Position numbers and translations under genes: made by a program. DNA of 64,000 nt from Byssothecium circinans (Eukaryota > Ascomycota > Dothideomycetes > Pleosporales > Massarinaceae): contig ML976989.1 in assembly GCA_010015675.1 (NCBI GenBank), positions 849,709 to 913,708 of the forward strand, given 5' to 3'. Of this stretch, positions 46,198-58,025 are shown one piece after another; the first letter of the stretch is position 1; every line of letters begins with the position of its first letter. The notes below the pieces were generated by a model. That model made no database searches and was not told the origin of the DNA. It worked only from the letters and a program-made list of their open reading frames with translations.

Positions 46198-47627
46198 CTA
46201 CTCATTGTCCTGTTCGTCCTGGCCCTCTTCTTCTTTGATCTTATCTTCGTTCGCGTCCTCGGCGGGCATGGTGACGGGGAAGGAGAGATATTTCCAGTCT
46301 TCAATCTATGCCAAATCCGCAACATTAGCAACATATTCCTCTTCATGCCCCCCCCCCCCCCCTCTCATCCTCTCATCTCTCACTTCCCTCCTCCTCTTCG
46401 AGTGGGGACAAAGAGAGAGAAGAAAACTTGCAACTCACCTCCTCAATAATACACCTCAACCGATCCCTAATACTCTCGACAGCATAACTCCCCAACAGCA
46501 GCCTCAAAGGCGGATAACTACAATGCCCCAACTGCCACACCAACTCCGCGCTCTTCACCGCACTAACAGGCTGTCGATCATTCAACCACTGGATCATTCT
46601 CCTCGCGTGGCCTGCAGGACTCGTAGGTGTAGAGTACGCTTCACTCGGCGTGGGTTTGACGAAGAAATGGCCGTATCGTCTCGGCTTCGGCGGGCCTGTA
46701 CCGACCACCGCCGCTCCTCCTGCTACTCCCGCACTCCCCCCTGTGCCGCTGCCTGGAACGACGTGGTCGTCTGGTTCATCGAGGCGGACGTGTCCGGGTT
46801 CCACTAACGTGGCTTTGATGTTGAAGACGTCGATCTCGTAGAGCATGGATTCGATGAGGCCTTCGACGGCGTATTTGGTGGCGCAGTAGGGACCCAGGCC
46901 GGGGACGCCGAGCGCGCCGGCGGTGGAGGAGAAGATGAGGTAGCGGCCGTGGTTTTGGGCGCGGAAGTATGGGAGCGAGAGGTGGAGGATGTGCAGGGTG
47001 CCGAGGAAGTTTGTGTTGAATTGGTTGCGGAGATCGAAGTCGTCTTGGTCTTCGCAGGAGCCGATTACACCTACTGATCTTCAGTGACTATACTCATGGA
47101 TTAGTGGGGTTGGGTGGGGGAAGTACCGTAGCCGGTGCAGCTGTTTGGTAATCTAGTGGTTAGCAAGGAGTACAGCGGAAAACCTGAGGTTGTGAAGAGC
47201 GCTCACTTTGCAATGATGTCAACACGGCCCCAATGCTCGATACTCCTTTTGATTACATGATCTACCGTCTCTCTGACTCTGACATCACATAGCAAACCAA
47301 GACAATTCCTATCATTCCATTTTTCTAATTGCTCCATGGTGTTTTCCTGTGACCAACCCACTGCCGTACACTGATCGCCATGTGACAGCGCCGCTCGCAC
47401 AAGAGAGCGCCCAATATGGCCCGTCGCGCCAAAAATCTACAAAAACAACGCATAAGTTTCCATCATCTGAGTAATCGCGGGAAGATGATTGAGAGACGCA
47501 CTATCCATGACGCTTGCTTTGGCGGGTTATATTCGGATGGTGGGTCGCAGGTCGAGGGGAGCTTGAGATTCGGGTGGTGTGATGCTGCGGTTGGTGAGAG
47601 GCTTTGGCTTGCTGTCTCGAAGTCCAT
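46198..47627 (-). CDS. Short-chain dehydrogenase/reductase
   Basis: NAD(P)-dependent Rossmann-fold enzyme of the classical SDR type; the substrate is unknown. Exons are 47627-47502, 47436-47207, 47140-47127 (14 nt), 47070-46439 and 46305-46198, giving 369 aa. The cofactor motif reads IIFGATGHIGRSLVRAAL, where GATGHIG replaces the usual TGxxxGxG. The NAG-type motif is rebuilt as NCTGYGVIG only when the 14-nt exon is included. The catalytic block has Ser in LIFSSTAG and the YxxxK pair in YCATKYAVEG; LVEPGHV follows as the family PG motif. The first exon supplies about 42 extra N-terminal residues (MDFETASQSL..QASWI) with no clear target signal. The C-terminus is acidic (EDANEDKIKEEEGQDEQDNE). 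All phases agree. The last intron contains a 15-base C run. Confidence 0.87.
46348..46362. repeat. C15 homopolymer
   Basis: Fifteen consecutive C on the plus strand, inside the last intron of the dehydrogenase gene. Such runs are prone to sequencing-length error. Confidence 0.9.
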
Positions 47628-47918
47628 GGAGATGAAGGATGTTGTCGTGAATAGCAAACGGTGGTCCTCAGACTGTCTGGCGAAATGGGTGTTGGAGCTG
47701 CGTCTGTTCCTGCATCGGACGCGGGGATGTGGGGCCAATCGGAGAGGCGGAATTTGTCCGCTTTGCCGTGCCCTAAAGACTGCGCAGAGCCTCAAAGTTA
47801 AGCTCTCGATCTGTTGCTGGAATGGAAATTGGTGGCTTGCTAGCATTTTGAAGGTTCTTCTTCCGACCGAGAGCAATTGAGGACTTCGTGCGTGAACTCC
47901 ATGGGGGTTTTTGTCTTT

Positions 47919-48155
47919 TCACACATGCACCGGTATCCTTTGCTCCATCAAAAGCTGAATTCCCTCCCGTAGCAGTCGATTCGGAACAGTATGATGCCGG
48001 TTCATGAAGTTGCTGACCAGGATGAATAGTATGACGAAGATGTCGAGGAGAATTGGCGAGTGAAGGAAGAAGTGGTGGCCCAAGATCAGATAGGCTTGCA
48101 CACGGTATCGGTTCCTGATGGTGTTGAGGACGACTGCAGGGTCTGTTCTGGCCAT
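47919..48155 (-). CDS. Small predicted membrane protein, 78 aa
   Basis: Single-exon frame starting MARTDPAVVLNTIRNRYRV. A hydrophobic helix (PILLDIFVILFILVSNF) is followed by a basic amphipathic end (RLLREGIQLLMEQRIPVHV). Codon choice looks coding (many NNC codons such as GTC CTC AAC ACC ATC), unlike most short frames here. It is divergent from MMM1 with under 300 bp between starts. I do not recognise the family. One transmembrane helix suggests an organelle or ER membrane protein. The main doubt is its small size. Confidence 0.45.
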   Translation of the reverse strand: MARTDPAVVLNTIRNRYRVQAYLILGHHFFLHSPILLDIFVILFILVSNFMNRHHTVPNRLLREGIQLLMEQRIPVHV

Positions 48156-48442
48156 CGCGTGAACAACTTGTGAGGGTCGTAATCTCCCGATTGATTGGCG
48201 TGTAAGTGGTATAATGTTGGAGTGGGGGGTTTCTCAAGTATAGGGAGGTACGAGATACGAAGCTGCACAGTTCAGTTGTAGGGCAATATTGTCTTATCGA
48301 TATCGGCACCGGCTCCACTTCTGTTTGGTCCTCGCTTCTTGGCTTCGCTCATACCTCGACATTATCAATTCTACTCAACTCACCCTACAACGCCCACCAT
48401 GGACAACTGAGATCCACTTTTCAAAGCTCGAAGCCTAGAAAA

Positions 48443-50034
48443 ATGCCACAGCCAGCCGTTTTATCACCACTCCCACAACCCGTCTCCCAAGGCTCGTCGT
48501 AAATACTTCCACCCCTCAATCACATCCGACCCCACTGACATCCCATAGTCTCTCCTTCACACAAGGCTTCCTCCTTGGGCAATTATCGATTGCCCTCCTG
48601 ATCTTCTGCTTTATCAAGTTCTTCATCTTCGGCGAACCCCCTTCAGCAGACGACCGCGCACTGCATCTCTCCTCACTGCGCCGCGCCCGAACACTTGCGC
48701 ACCAAACCTCTCTCCGTCAACTACACCAACGCACACGCTCGAATAGCACAAACAATCCATTCAATGCAGCGCCATTGAATCAGAAAGGGCCACGGAGTGT
48801 AATAAGGAATGCTGCGAGTACTGGAGGCCCCAGTATAGCAACGATATTGGCAAAGACATACTACAATGTCAAGGGTCACCAACCAGAAAGTCTGGACTGG
48901 TTCAATGTATTGGTCGCGCAGACGATAGCACAATTACGCGCCGATGCGCGACAAGATGGCGCAGTCCTTATATCTCTCAACGAACTGCTCAATGGCGGCA
49001 GTCTCCCGAGTTGGATCGGCGAGATCAAAGTCACAGAAATCGCTTTAGGAGACGAATTTCCCATCTTCAGCAACTGCAGAGTAATGCCAGCAGAAGAAGG
49101 TTTTCTGGGAGGAAGCGCGGGAATATCAGGGCAAGAGGAGGGACGCTTACAAGCGAGAATGGACGTTGATTTGAGCGACGTGATCACGATAGGCATTGAA
49201 ACCACACTCAATCTCAACTATCCTAAACCCCTCGTTGCCGTACTCCCAGTCGCGCTGACGGTAAGCGTAGTACGCTTCTCAGGCACGCTGGCTTTATCAT
49301 TTATTCCCTCTTCCTCACCCCCTTCAACGTCCACCAACACACCCTCACAATCACCCTCTTCAACTCCCGACGCCAATGCTCGGCCATCATCATCCAGCGG
49401 TCCCCCACGCCGCCCCACAACTCTAGCTTTCACCTTCCTCGACGACTACCGGCTCGACCTCTCCGTCTCCTCCCTAGTCGGCTCTCGATCCCGTCTCCAA
49501 GACGTGCCAAAGATCGCCCAATTAATCGAATCGCGCGTCCACGCATGGTTCGACGAACGCGCCGTAGAACCCCGCTTCCAGCAAATCGTCCTCCCATCGC
49601 TCTGGCCACGAAAGAGAAACACTCGAGGCGGCGAGGAAGACGCGAATGAAGAGGAAACAGCAGCTGAAGGAGAAGACCAAGCCGATGAAGGAATAGACGT
49701 CACATCACCACCACAAGAAATCCCTATACCCCCCGAGCCTGCAGAAAGCAGCGATGCAACTACAACGACGGGAACGAGAACCAGACCGTCGTCTTTGCTA
49801 CCAGCTACATCGTTGGAAGCTAGGATAGAGGCTGAGGGGGCTAAGTTGAGGGAAGCGGAGATGAGAGCTGGGGAGAGGAGTCGGAGTCGTGAGCAGGGTG
49901 AGGGAGTGAGGTGGAGGGGGGATCAGAGGAGTGCTATTAGACATGGTGACAGGGGCCAGAGTGGGATGGCGAATAGATTTAGCGGGGAGTGGAGTGGGCA
50001 GAGGGGGATGCCGGGGGCGATGCCTGGAGGTTGA
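48443..50034 (+). CDS. MMM1: Maintenance of mitochondrial morphology protein 1 (ERMES)
   Basis: ER-anchored subunit of the ERMES complex, which tethers ER to mitochondria and moves phospholipids through its SMP domain. Exons are 48443-48498 and 48549-50034, giving 513 aa. Splicing creates SLSFTQGFLLGQLSIALL, continuing into the single transmembrane helix (LLIFCFIKFFIFGE). The SMP domain follows: ESLDWFNVLVAQTIAQLRAD, VTEIALGDEFPIFSNCRV, RMDVDLSDVITIGIETTLNL and the later TLAFTFLDDYRLDLSVSSLV. A Ser/Pro insert (about 45 residues) interrupts the SMP domain, as in other filamentous ascomycetes. After RFQQIVLPSLWPRKR there is a long acidic then basic tail of about 140 residues. The 56-nt first exon carries the short lumenal N-terminus. 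Confidence 0.95.
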
Positions 50035-50804
50035 GAAGAAGGGAAAAGCCGGATTTCCCCGTCTTTTGCATGATCGAAGCATAGTAGCATTTCCACATTA
50101 GCGATGTTTATAGCAATGGCATATACGCAATCTCCAATCTTTCTCCCAACCATGACTACAGTACCGAAGTTGAAAGCTTGCGGACTATTTTTGACTTTGG
50201 AACTCTTCTTGACTTAACTTGTTGTCACAGGATCGTTGTTGACATTGAGGGACTCTGAAGAATCTTCATGCATTCTGTCGGACTATGCGTGTGAAGTTTC
50301 TACCATTCACTCATTCACTCACTCACTCACTATCTTCACCGCACACTATTCCGAGACCAATGCCACCATGTACGCATACACAGTCCACATCCAGGATCCT
50401 AACAAGCATGTTCCAGCACCCGATCCATCCATGGCCCATCATCCGCAAGACTAACCACCCGTCCCAGTACGCAAAACAATTCCACGATAATCAGTCCATC
50501 CATGCATCCATCCATCCACACGTGGAAAACGCCCGCTAATCTAGCTCCCATCATGTCCGTGTGATGCATGCTGAATTAAAAAAAAAACGGGTCTCCTTCC
50601 AGAAATGCCTAATCAAAACAGACAGGCCGACAGACAATGGGAGAGCGCGACAACATGGTACGAGTGATGAAGGATGAAGGACGGCGAAAACAGGTCAGAT
50701 GCGCCAATAAAGTACATCAACATGATCATCTCTTTCGACAAAAGCCCACAATGGTACATCGACGTCCTCTCTTCCGTTCGTTCCGCGGATACTGGTCAGG
50801 CGAC
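50035..50804. other. Convergent intergenic region
   Basis: 3' ends of MMM1 and the WHIM-type gene. Short tandem units (CACT near 50309-50328) and an A-run near 50579 are seen. Nothing coding is supported. Confidence 0.45.
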
Positions 50805-53075
50805 CTACTGCCAGCTAGAAACCGGGTTCGGGGGCGGAAGCGTCGTCTCAAAGGGACGATGTGCGGGTTCCTTGTCGGAAACGGGGTATGGGGTATCGGG
50901 GTTGGCAACAGGATACTGGGGCGCGGGGTTGGACTTTGCCTCCTCTTGTGAATTGTATGGCGGGGTTGGGGCTCCGAAGCGGGAGTCGAGCTTGGGCAAC
51001 GGCTGTGGGTCGGCGGCGAGCGGCATGCTCGGAGCGGCAGGGAAGGCTGTAGGATGGAGAGGAGATGGGATGCCGTTGGAAACGTTGACAGTAGGCTCGG
51101 TGGGCTGCGCGGTTGCTGGGCCAGGGGCGAGCTGTTGCGCGGGCGCTGGCGAAACAGGCGCTGGGCCGGTAGATCCATTGCTCTGCTGCTCTGGAGCAGC
51201 ATCCGGCTGAATCAGATCCTCTTTTGATACCGTGGGGACAGGCGGCGATGGCTTGGAAGTGCCTTTTCGGTACTTTAGATGCACGACGAGACTCTTGGGC
51301 ACCTCATCCTCTGATGCGTCGTCGGATTCGTTTTCATCGTCGTCAACGTCCATGCGATCCGGCTCGTCTTCATCCTCATCTCCGCCATCCCAAGAGGTTG
51401 CATCTTCATCGTCCATCTCATCCAGCGAATTATACGTCTCGATATGTTTCCGCTTTTTCGGGTACCCGTCACCTGCCTTGGTGGCAGCAGCGCGAATAGG
51501 GCGGCCCTGCGGCTCTTCTGAGGCTTCAGATCGTACATAATCACCCGTAGCAGGCGAAACGCGTTCTGTCGTTTGTCCGCTGAGTAGAGATTCGCCGTAT
51601 GCGCCTGTTGCGCGGGATCGCACTTGGCGGCCACTGGCGGTGACGGTGGGGCCTGCAGGAACAGCGGATGTCTCCCTGCCTGAGTTACGCGTGGACCGAC
51701 GCACAGAGACCGCATCTGAGTCAACTTCGCCATCTTCGTCGTCATCAAACGTGTACCGCATGCGCTTGCCTCTGGTGCGGCCTTCGTAGAGAGAGAAACC
51801 GGGATCGGGACGAGTGAAGGCGGCTTTGCGGGCGTTGCGGTATTCGCGGCGCTTGCGCTTCTGTATAATAATTAGCAATTGTGTGATGGATACGGTCAGA
51901 CTGTACACACCTCTTCAGTAGCCTCGAAGCGTGGGATGGCATGGAGCATGCGCTCGCTCAGCGATTTTGCGTCACGAGTGCCGTCATCCTCCACCAGCTT
52001 GTTCGCCAGCACGCGCAGCTCGTCAATGGAGCCTGCGACATTCCACCATGTAACATTCTTCTTCTTCCGGTCGCTCTCTCTATAGACCCTGAATGCCGTG
52101 TCGTCTTGACCCTCGATGAGCCAGTACTGCCGCTTGTCGCCGTCGCGGCCCCACGGCTGGACCGAAAGCGGGATGTTCGCGTCGACCTTATCCTTGCTTG
52201 ATCGCGACTTGTATCCTTCTTTGATCATGGCGCTTACGACTTCGGACTGATTAAGGCTCCATAGGATAAGCGTCTTGAGGAGCTCCAGCTGCCGGATGTG
52301 TAAGTGGCAGCCGAAAGAAATTTGGGGGTGGGGAATCTTACGCGTTGAGGCGCTGTCATGGTATTGAACGAGCGTCCGCCATGGAGAGGGTTGATATGGT
52401 TCCATGACGCTGGCCACTGAGACCTCTGGGTCTGGACGGCTTCTTCAAGGGCGCGGCCGTAGTGACCTTTCCTGTAAATGCAAACCATATCAGCAAGTGC
52501 ATCCCACTAATTGATCAGGCGCATATGCGGCACCATAGGCCAACTGTAGGGAAGAGACAGAGGGGTAGACTGACTCTACAGGCTTCTTGCGATTGAGGAC
52601 CAGACCGAGCAGGGCGCATAGTAGACTCTCGATTTGGGACGACGGGATATCCTGCGTGACACCCTGCTCGATGTCCTGTGGGCCCAGGTGAGGGCATTTG
52701 GCCGGGAAAGCATCGGAGAACCGCGATCGAAACATCACAATGAACTATGGCATAAAATGTTAACGAAGATCCGAGTCGGGCATTGCGGAGGGCACAGTCG
52801 CGATCACGTCGCGGAACGACGCGATGGACGCGCAGTATACTCACAGGAATGTCGAAATTGTCCTCTAGGGTGGGTTCATGAGGTGGTGACGGGTCGCGCT
52901 TCTTGCGCGGCGGCGAGGGGGCCTTCTTCTCGAGGAAGGTGAGTATGCTGCCATTCTGCTTCGGCTTCTTCTTCTTTTGTGGCGCAGGCTTGGTTGCTTT
53001 CGCTGGGGGCATCTCGACGGGCATTTCGTCGTCGGATGCGGGGGGAGTGGAGAGGGAGGATTCTGAGTCGGACAT
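50805..53075 (-). CDS. DDT/WHIM-motif chromatin-associated protein
   Basis: Probable nuclear partner of an ISWI-type remodeler. Exons are 53075-52845, 52744-52575, 52471-52342, 52288-51911 and 51860-50805, giving 654 aa. The N-terminus is Lys/Pro-rich. A DDT-like helical block follows (VMFRSRFSDAFPAKCPHLG, SSQIESLLCALLGLVLNRK). Then come a WHIM1-like helix (LELLKTLILWSLNQSEVV) and a WHIM2-like motif, VQPWGRDGDKRQYWLIEG, similar to the LGxDRxxRRYW motif. A basic segment (EKRKRREYRNARKAAF) links to a C-terminal half with acidic runs (DEDEDEPDRMDVDDDENESD) and a Pro/Ala-rich tail. Similar architecture occurs in RSF1/CECR2-type proteins. Family assignment by motif is good; the exact complex is inferred. 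Confidence 0.82.
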
Positions 53076-55848
53076 TTTGGGGGTGTTGGGTGTTATGGAG
53101 AGTGGAAGGGTTGGAGGAGGAGCGACCGCGTCAAAACGATAGATGCAGTGGACGAGCGCCAGGCATGAGGTAATCTCACAATCTCACTCGCTAGCACGCG
53201 AATCCGCTAATAAATGCCTAGATAATGGCAGGTATGCGGAGCGCTTTCTAGAACAAAGAACGTCTGTCAAACAGAGCAGACGGACAAAGAAATGATGCGC
53301 TCTTTAGTTGCCAGCTCGTATTGGAAGATTTGATTGTGCTGACGACTTGACAACGTCTCCAAGGTATCTATGATACATATTTATCGCCAAGCAGCAGCCG
53401 GGCCTCATACGAGACGGCGGAGCGTATCCCTTCCCGACTTTTGCCCATTCCATCCACCTACCAAAGCCTTACTGCAGTGCACTCTGTTCGTTGAAAGAGG
53501 AGGAACACCGCCCGAACGCGTATATCGTGTGGTGATATAGGCCCATTCGGGGGCGCTGCGATCTCTCTCCACTAGCCAACTCCAACTTCACCCGCAAGCA
53601 AATCAAACTTCGCCGTTCATCCACCTCAATTCCCGTTCGACGATGGTGATGCGCATGTCATCGGATGACGGTCTAGTGACTCCTTGGATGTTCCTTCTGC
53701 TCTTGCGCGCCCATGGGCCGTTCAATCTCGATCCTATGAGGACTTTTCGCGATTTTTGTTGGGGGAAACGATTGCTCAACCCCAACACCCCAATTGCGCA
53801 ACGCTTTTGCTGTCGCGAAAAGTGTGTTGGCATGTTTCCGGTGCTACGGCGACCTTTTGCGTGGATTTCCATCTCTTTCAGTAGGAAAATTGACAATAAT
53901 ATGTGAAAGATGCCATTTATTCAAAGAAAAAGGCATATAGAAACGGAAAAGCGGGAGAATGGTCAGGCATTATTGGTGTTGCTGTGTGTTGAAAGGACGG
54001 TCTGGTGTTCGCGACGAATCGTCACATCCGGTGGACAAGGCATCCACCAGACGCTGCATTCCTAGCTCTTTCATGCCCGGTATTCGTAACCACACGAGAA
54101 AAATAAAGTCCACCGCAGTTGCCTTTGCAGTAAGAGATGCGAGCTGTTCAGCTGCGGTTACGGTCTCTGAGACAGCGCAACAGACGCAGATCGTAAAAGC
54201 GCTTCATAGAGCGCATATAGATTGGAAACATCATGAAGGTAATGTGCGCATTTTGTTAGTGGTGAAATACGTTCGCTGGTGATGAGGATGAGATGATGTG
54301 TCGAAGGCCAACGGGGTTGTGGTTGAACGTATGCCCGTATTTAGCGCCAATCCCAAAACAGCCGTACACTAGCCCTTTTCGAACAGCATCAATCATCAGT
54401 CTTCAGTCATGAAGACTCTCCTATCCCAATAAATTCAATCTGTGAAGAGGAAAAACAAAGGTAATAGAGGGTAATCGCTACGAATGAAGGTAAAATTTTA
54501 TATTTGAAGTGATTCGTTGACGCCGGTTTCATGAGAACCACGTCAAAGAAACTTTCGATCGAACCGTAGATTGAAAGGCCTCATACGTTTGTTAAGGAGA
54601 CTTTGCGTTTGAGGTGAGCACGTAACCGGGCTTTGGGTGTAGTTCTTGACAATCCGTCAAAACCGTGTTTTGGTGACGAATGATCCACAGCTAAGAACTA
54701 CCATTTTCTCGAACCAAGCGCAAATTTCTAGGGCAAGCATTATATGTGCTGCCGGATGAACGAAATATTCTCTTGGGTAGATTAAGCATGTGATGCGTGT
54801 AGTACCAGGCCTCTGGTCTATGACAAGATAAAGTCCCCATATAACAACGGTTATACTAACGCTAGTGAAAAGCAACGTTCCGCAGGCGGATGCCACCCGC
54901 TTTCGTGGTACTTTATCGCAGAAGGCCCAAAAGACGTTTCGGGAAGGCGAGTCAAAAAACAAACACGGCCAAGTCTAATGTGAGAAATAATAAACCAAAC
55001 TTCGGAACTAAGACCAGCTGGCTGAGCGACAATCTTGGCTATCTCGATGGTGTTAAGGATGCTTTGGAGTTGTTCTGGCCCACGCGAGGTCAAACAAGAG
55101 TCTCCGGGAGCAGAGTAGAACGCGGGCCAATAGGATGCACGGGCAACGCTGAATAGAGCAGTACAAGGCCGAAAGCGCTCGCTGATGATTATTAGAAGAC
55201 GCACATGCAGGTTGTGGCTGGCGGGTCAGCGCTGGGCAAGGCGTTGAACGGCACTTTTCGACCTGGATGGATTGCAGGGTTCTGTTGGTGGTGGAGACTT
55301 GTTGGAGACGTGTTGCCAAAGATAGATGAGGTGAAACAGGCACGCTCGACGCGCTGTGGATGACGTTGGGTCAGTAGGGGAAATTGGGAATTGCGTGAGA
55401 TCGGTGGAGATGTGAGGAAGCGCGCGGCAGGTTGGGCGGTCGATGGCTTCGATCGTCATCGAGTAGGAGAGTTAGAGTCAGGGGAGAGTCCTAAGGTGCA
55501 GATCGTTAAATCCAGATGGAACTAGCTGGGCCTGCGTGATGCGTCCCTTCCTTTTGTGAAACTCACCCCACATTTACCACCAACATACCTTCACTCCTTA
55601 TTTCTCTCTCAACACCTCACTACAACTGTCTTTTCAAGTGGAATATCCGTTTGTCGTGCGGCCAGGTCCAGCACAGTCCGTCCGTCCGCCGCCTGCTTAC
55701 TTGGGACCGGTCCGTTATTGCACTTCTTCCGCCAACGCCCCCCGCCGCTCTCTTATCACATCCCCCTCGCACCCTGCAAACCACATACCAGTGCCAGACC
55801 CCCTCGCAACCTGTCCCTTCCCGATACTGAATCCACCGGTCCGCAACT
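53076..55848. other. Gene-poor region, about 2.8 kb
   Basis: Longest stretch without a recognised gene. Open frames at about 53643-53906 and 54657-55204 exist; the latter encodes a hydrophobic segment but has poor codon bias. AT content rises at about 54300-54700. No tRNA, repeat or transposon end was found. Part of it must be the divergent promoter of the WHIM and BAR genes. Confidence 0.4.
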
Positions 55849-57329
55849 ATGAACGTCAACAAGAAGCTCGGTCGCTTTAAGCAATGGGCGGGAGAGAAGA
55901 TGGGCAATGAGTCCAAGACGGGCCTTTCCGATGATTTCAAGGCGCTGGAATTGGAGATGAACCTACGCCACGAGGGTATGCCGCGATTGTCGCTCTCAAG
56001 ATGCCAATTGCTATGCTAATTGCCGTCAGGTATGGACAAGATGCAGAAGTCCATGACCGTCTACGTCAAGTCGCTTTCAAAGCGCGCCGAAGGTGACGAT
56101 CGCGAGAAGACGCTCCCTGGTGGCCACCTGGGCTCGTCCATGGTGTCGCACAGCGAGGACTTTGAACCCGACTCGGAATTTGGCAATTGCTTGTCTTGTG
56201 AGTCGTGCCCGCGCCTCCCTATTGTAGGCCCTCAATCTGACAACAGACAGCTCTCGGACGAGCGAATGAACGCCTAGCCCGTGTGCAGGAGACGTACGTA
56301 CAGAGCGCGACGTCAACATGGCTAGAGGGGCTGGATCGTGCCAACGCTCAGATGAAGGAGTATCAAGTACGTGCTCTACAAATAGGATATTCTGAGTCTA
56401 TATTGACAAGAACAGGGCGCACGCAAGAAGCTCGACCAGCGACGATTAGCCTATGACACCTCCCTCGCCAAGATGCAAAAGGCAAAGAAGGAGGACTTTA
56501 GAGTTGAAGAAGAGCTACGGGCACAAAAGGCGAAGTACGAAGAGTCGAGCGAGGACGTATACCGGAGGATGCAGGACATCAAGGAGGCAGAGGTGGACAT
56601 GATCCAGGACCTGACTTCGTTCCTCGAGGCAGAGCTGTCGTACTACGACCGCTGCCGAGAGATTCTACTGAATGTCAAGCGGGACTGGCCTGCACAGTAA
56701 GTGGCCTGTCTCAAGCGTGCAGACACGCGTCTAATCATCATCACAGAGACTCGTCGATAAGCCGTTCTCGATCACGCTCCAATGCTGGCCATACCGCACA
56801 CGGCTACGCTGAGCGCTTCAACCCGCAAGAGGAAGAGCCCGCTCCGGAGCCTCCGCGTATGACCATTCCCAAACTATCCTCACGTAACCTTTCCCCTCAC
56901 CACGGTGCAAACTCGCCTGCTCAGCGCCCATCCTACTCCCGTCAGTCCACCTTCGACAGCTCGACCCGTGTTGTACGCGAAGATTCGCCAGCAAGAAGAC
57001 TGTCACGCGTGCCCACTGAACCCACTGCCGTTCTCAGTAGCCGCAATAACCTCCGCCCCGTTCGAACGACGAATACATTTGCCGACGATTACGAGGATGA
57101 CTATGCCGGAACAAACGGATATCGCCGAGACAGGTCTCCGCCGAGTCCCGCGGCTAGCAGCCAAGGCAGCGTGCTGTCACGAGCTGCTAGTTGGACCGCC
57201 GCCGATATGCCAACGCACGGGAAGAAAGCGCCGCCGCCACCGCCTCCGTCGCGAGCGAAAAAGCCACCGCCACCTCCTCCGCCGATGAAGCGGAGCGGTT
57301 TGAGCTCCTCAGAAGTTTCACATTATTAG
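55849..57329 (+). CDS. BAR-domain protein with proline-rich C-terminus
   Basis: Membrane-curvature protein, probably in endocytosis or actin patch function. Exons are 55849-55975, 56030-56197, 56251-56366, 56416-56696 and 56747-57329, giving 424 aa. Residues 1-230 form the BAR domain: an amphipathic start (MNVNKKLGRFKQWAGEKMG), LEMNLRHEGMDKMQKSM, LGRANERLARVQETYVQS and a long helix ending FLEAELSYYDRCREILLNV. The rest is a Ser/Arg-rich disordered segment with two polyproline runs, KKAPPPPPPSRAKKPPPPPP, near the end. Unlike Rvs167 there is no SH3 domain; the proline runs are instead likely ligands for SH3 proteins. All exon junctions keep frame. It resembles fungal Gvp36/endophilin-like BAR proteins, but the exact orthology is uncertain. 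Confidence 0.87.
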
Positions 57330-58019
57330 CCAGGTAGCCCATGTGATTTTGTTACTTTTCCAAGGCTGCAGCGCGGTTCTGCGTAGCATGGCATGCGTGC
57401 TTCTTCAGGTGGTAATATTGTTCCCTGACGTGCACACTATTGTGCTCACTTTCCGTTTCCCCGTGTCCGGCGTTATTGCGGATGTTTGTAATAAAGTAAG
57501 GAATCGGCGAGGGAACATCGGGCATGGCAATCGAGCACTGCTTTTCACTTTTTTAATCTGTTTCACGTCTTGCGGTAGACAGGCGGGCGGTTGGATGAAT
57601 TGGTTCGCCGTCAACGCGGCTTTTTTTTTTTGCGCCTCATTTTTCTCCTCGGTGTAACTCTAGAATCAATGCAACATATTGCAGGAAAAAAGCGTGAATG
57701 AGATATTGGAGTGGCATGGTTGTCATTCGCATTCTTTGAGTGTTGAATCCTTTCTCTTTTCTTCTTTCCTTCTATACCATATATCCTCAAGCGAAGTTGA
57801 CTATTCCATCCCATACCATCCCATACCGAACCTATATCTGACATAAGCTGACAGATATGATGCAGGGGCCCTCCTTAACGTACTAATACAGTCCGCACCA
57901 TCAATCAGAACGAAAATCAAGAAAGGGAGCCGAAAGCGCCCAAGCAAGCGCCCAAACCAGACCTAGAACCAGAACCAGAACCGCAACACCCATTGAACTG
58001 AAATCTACCCTACCCTACC
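57330..58019. other. Convergent intergenic region with short tandem units
   Basis: About 690 bp. Contains a T-run near 57621-57630, a twice-repeated CCATCCCATA unit near 57806-57826, an AGAACC-type triple near 57965-57982 and the start of the TACCC array. No coding content is seen. Confidence 0.5.
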
Positions 58020-58025
58020 CTACCC
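58006..58025. repeat. (TACCC)n pentanucleotide array
   Basis: Four tandem TACCC units overlapping the stop codon of the Zn2Cys6 gene. Not the telomeric CCCTAA unit. Confidence 0.8.

Noticed and set aside
54657..55204. Overlapping minus-strand frames with a hydrophobic segment
   Set aside because: Codon usage is poor and no family is recognised; could be reconsidered if transcribed.
58006..58025. Telomere-like repeat
   Set aside because: The unit is TACCC, not CCCTAA, and it sits inside a gene end.
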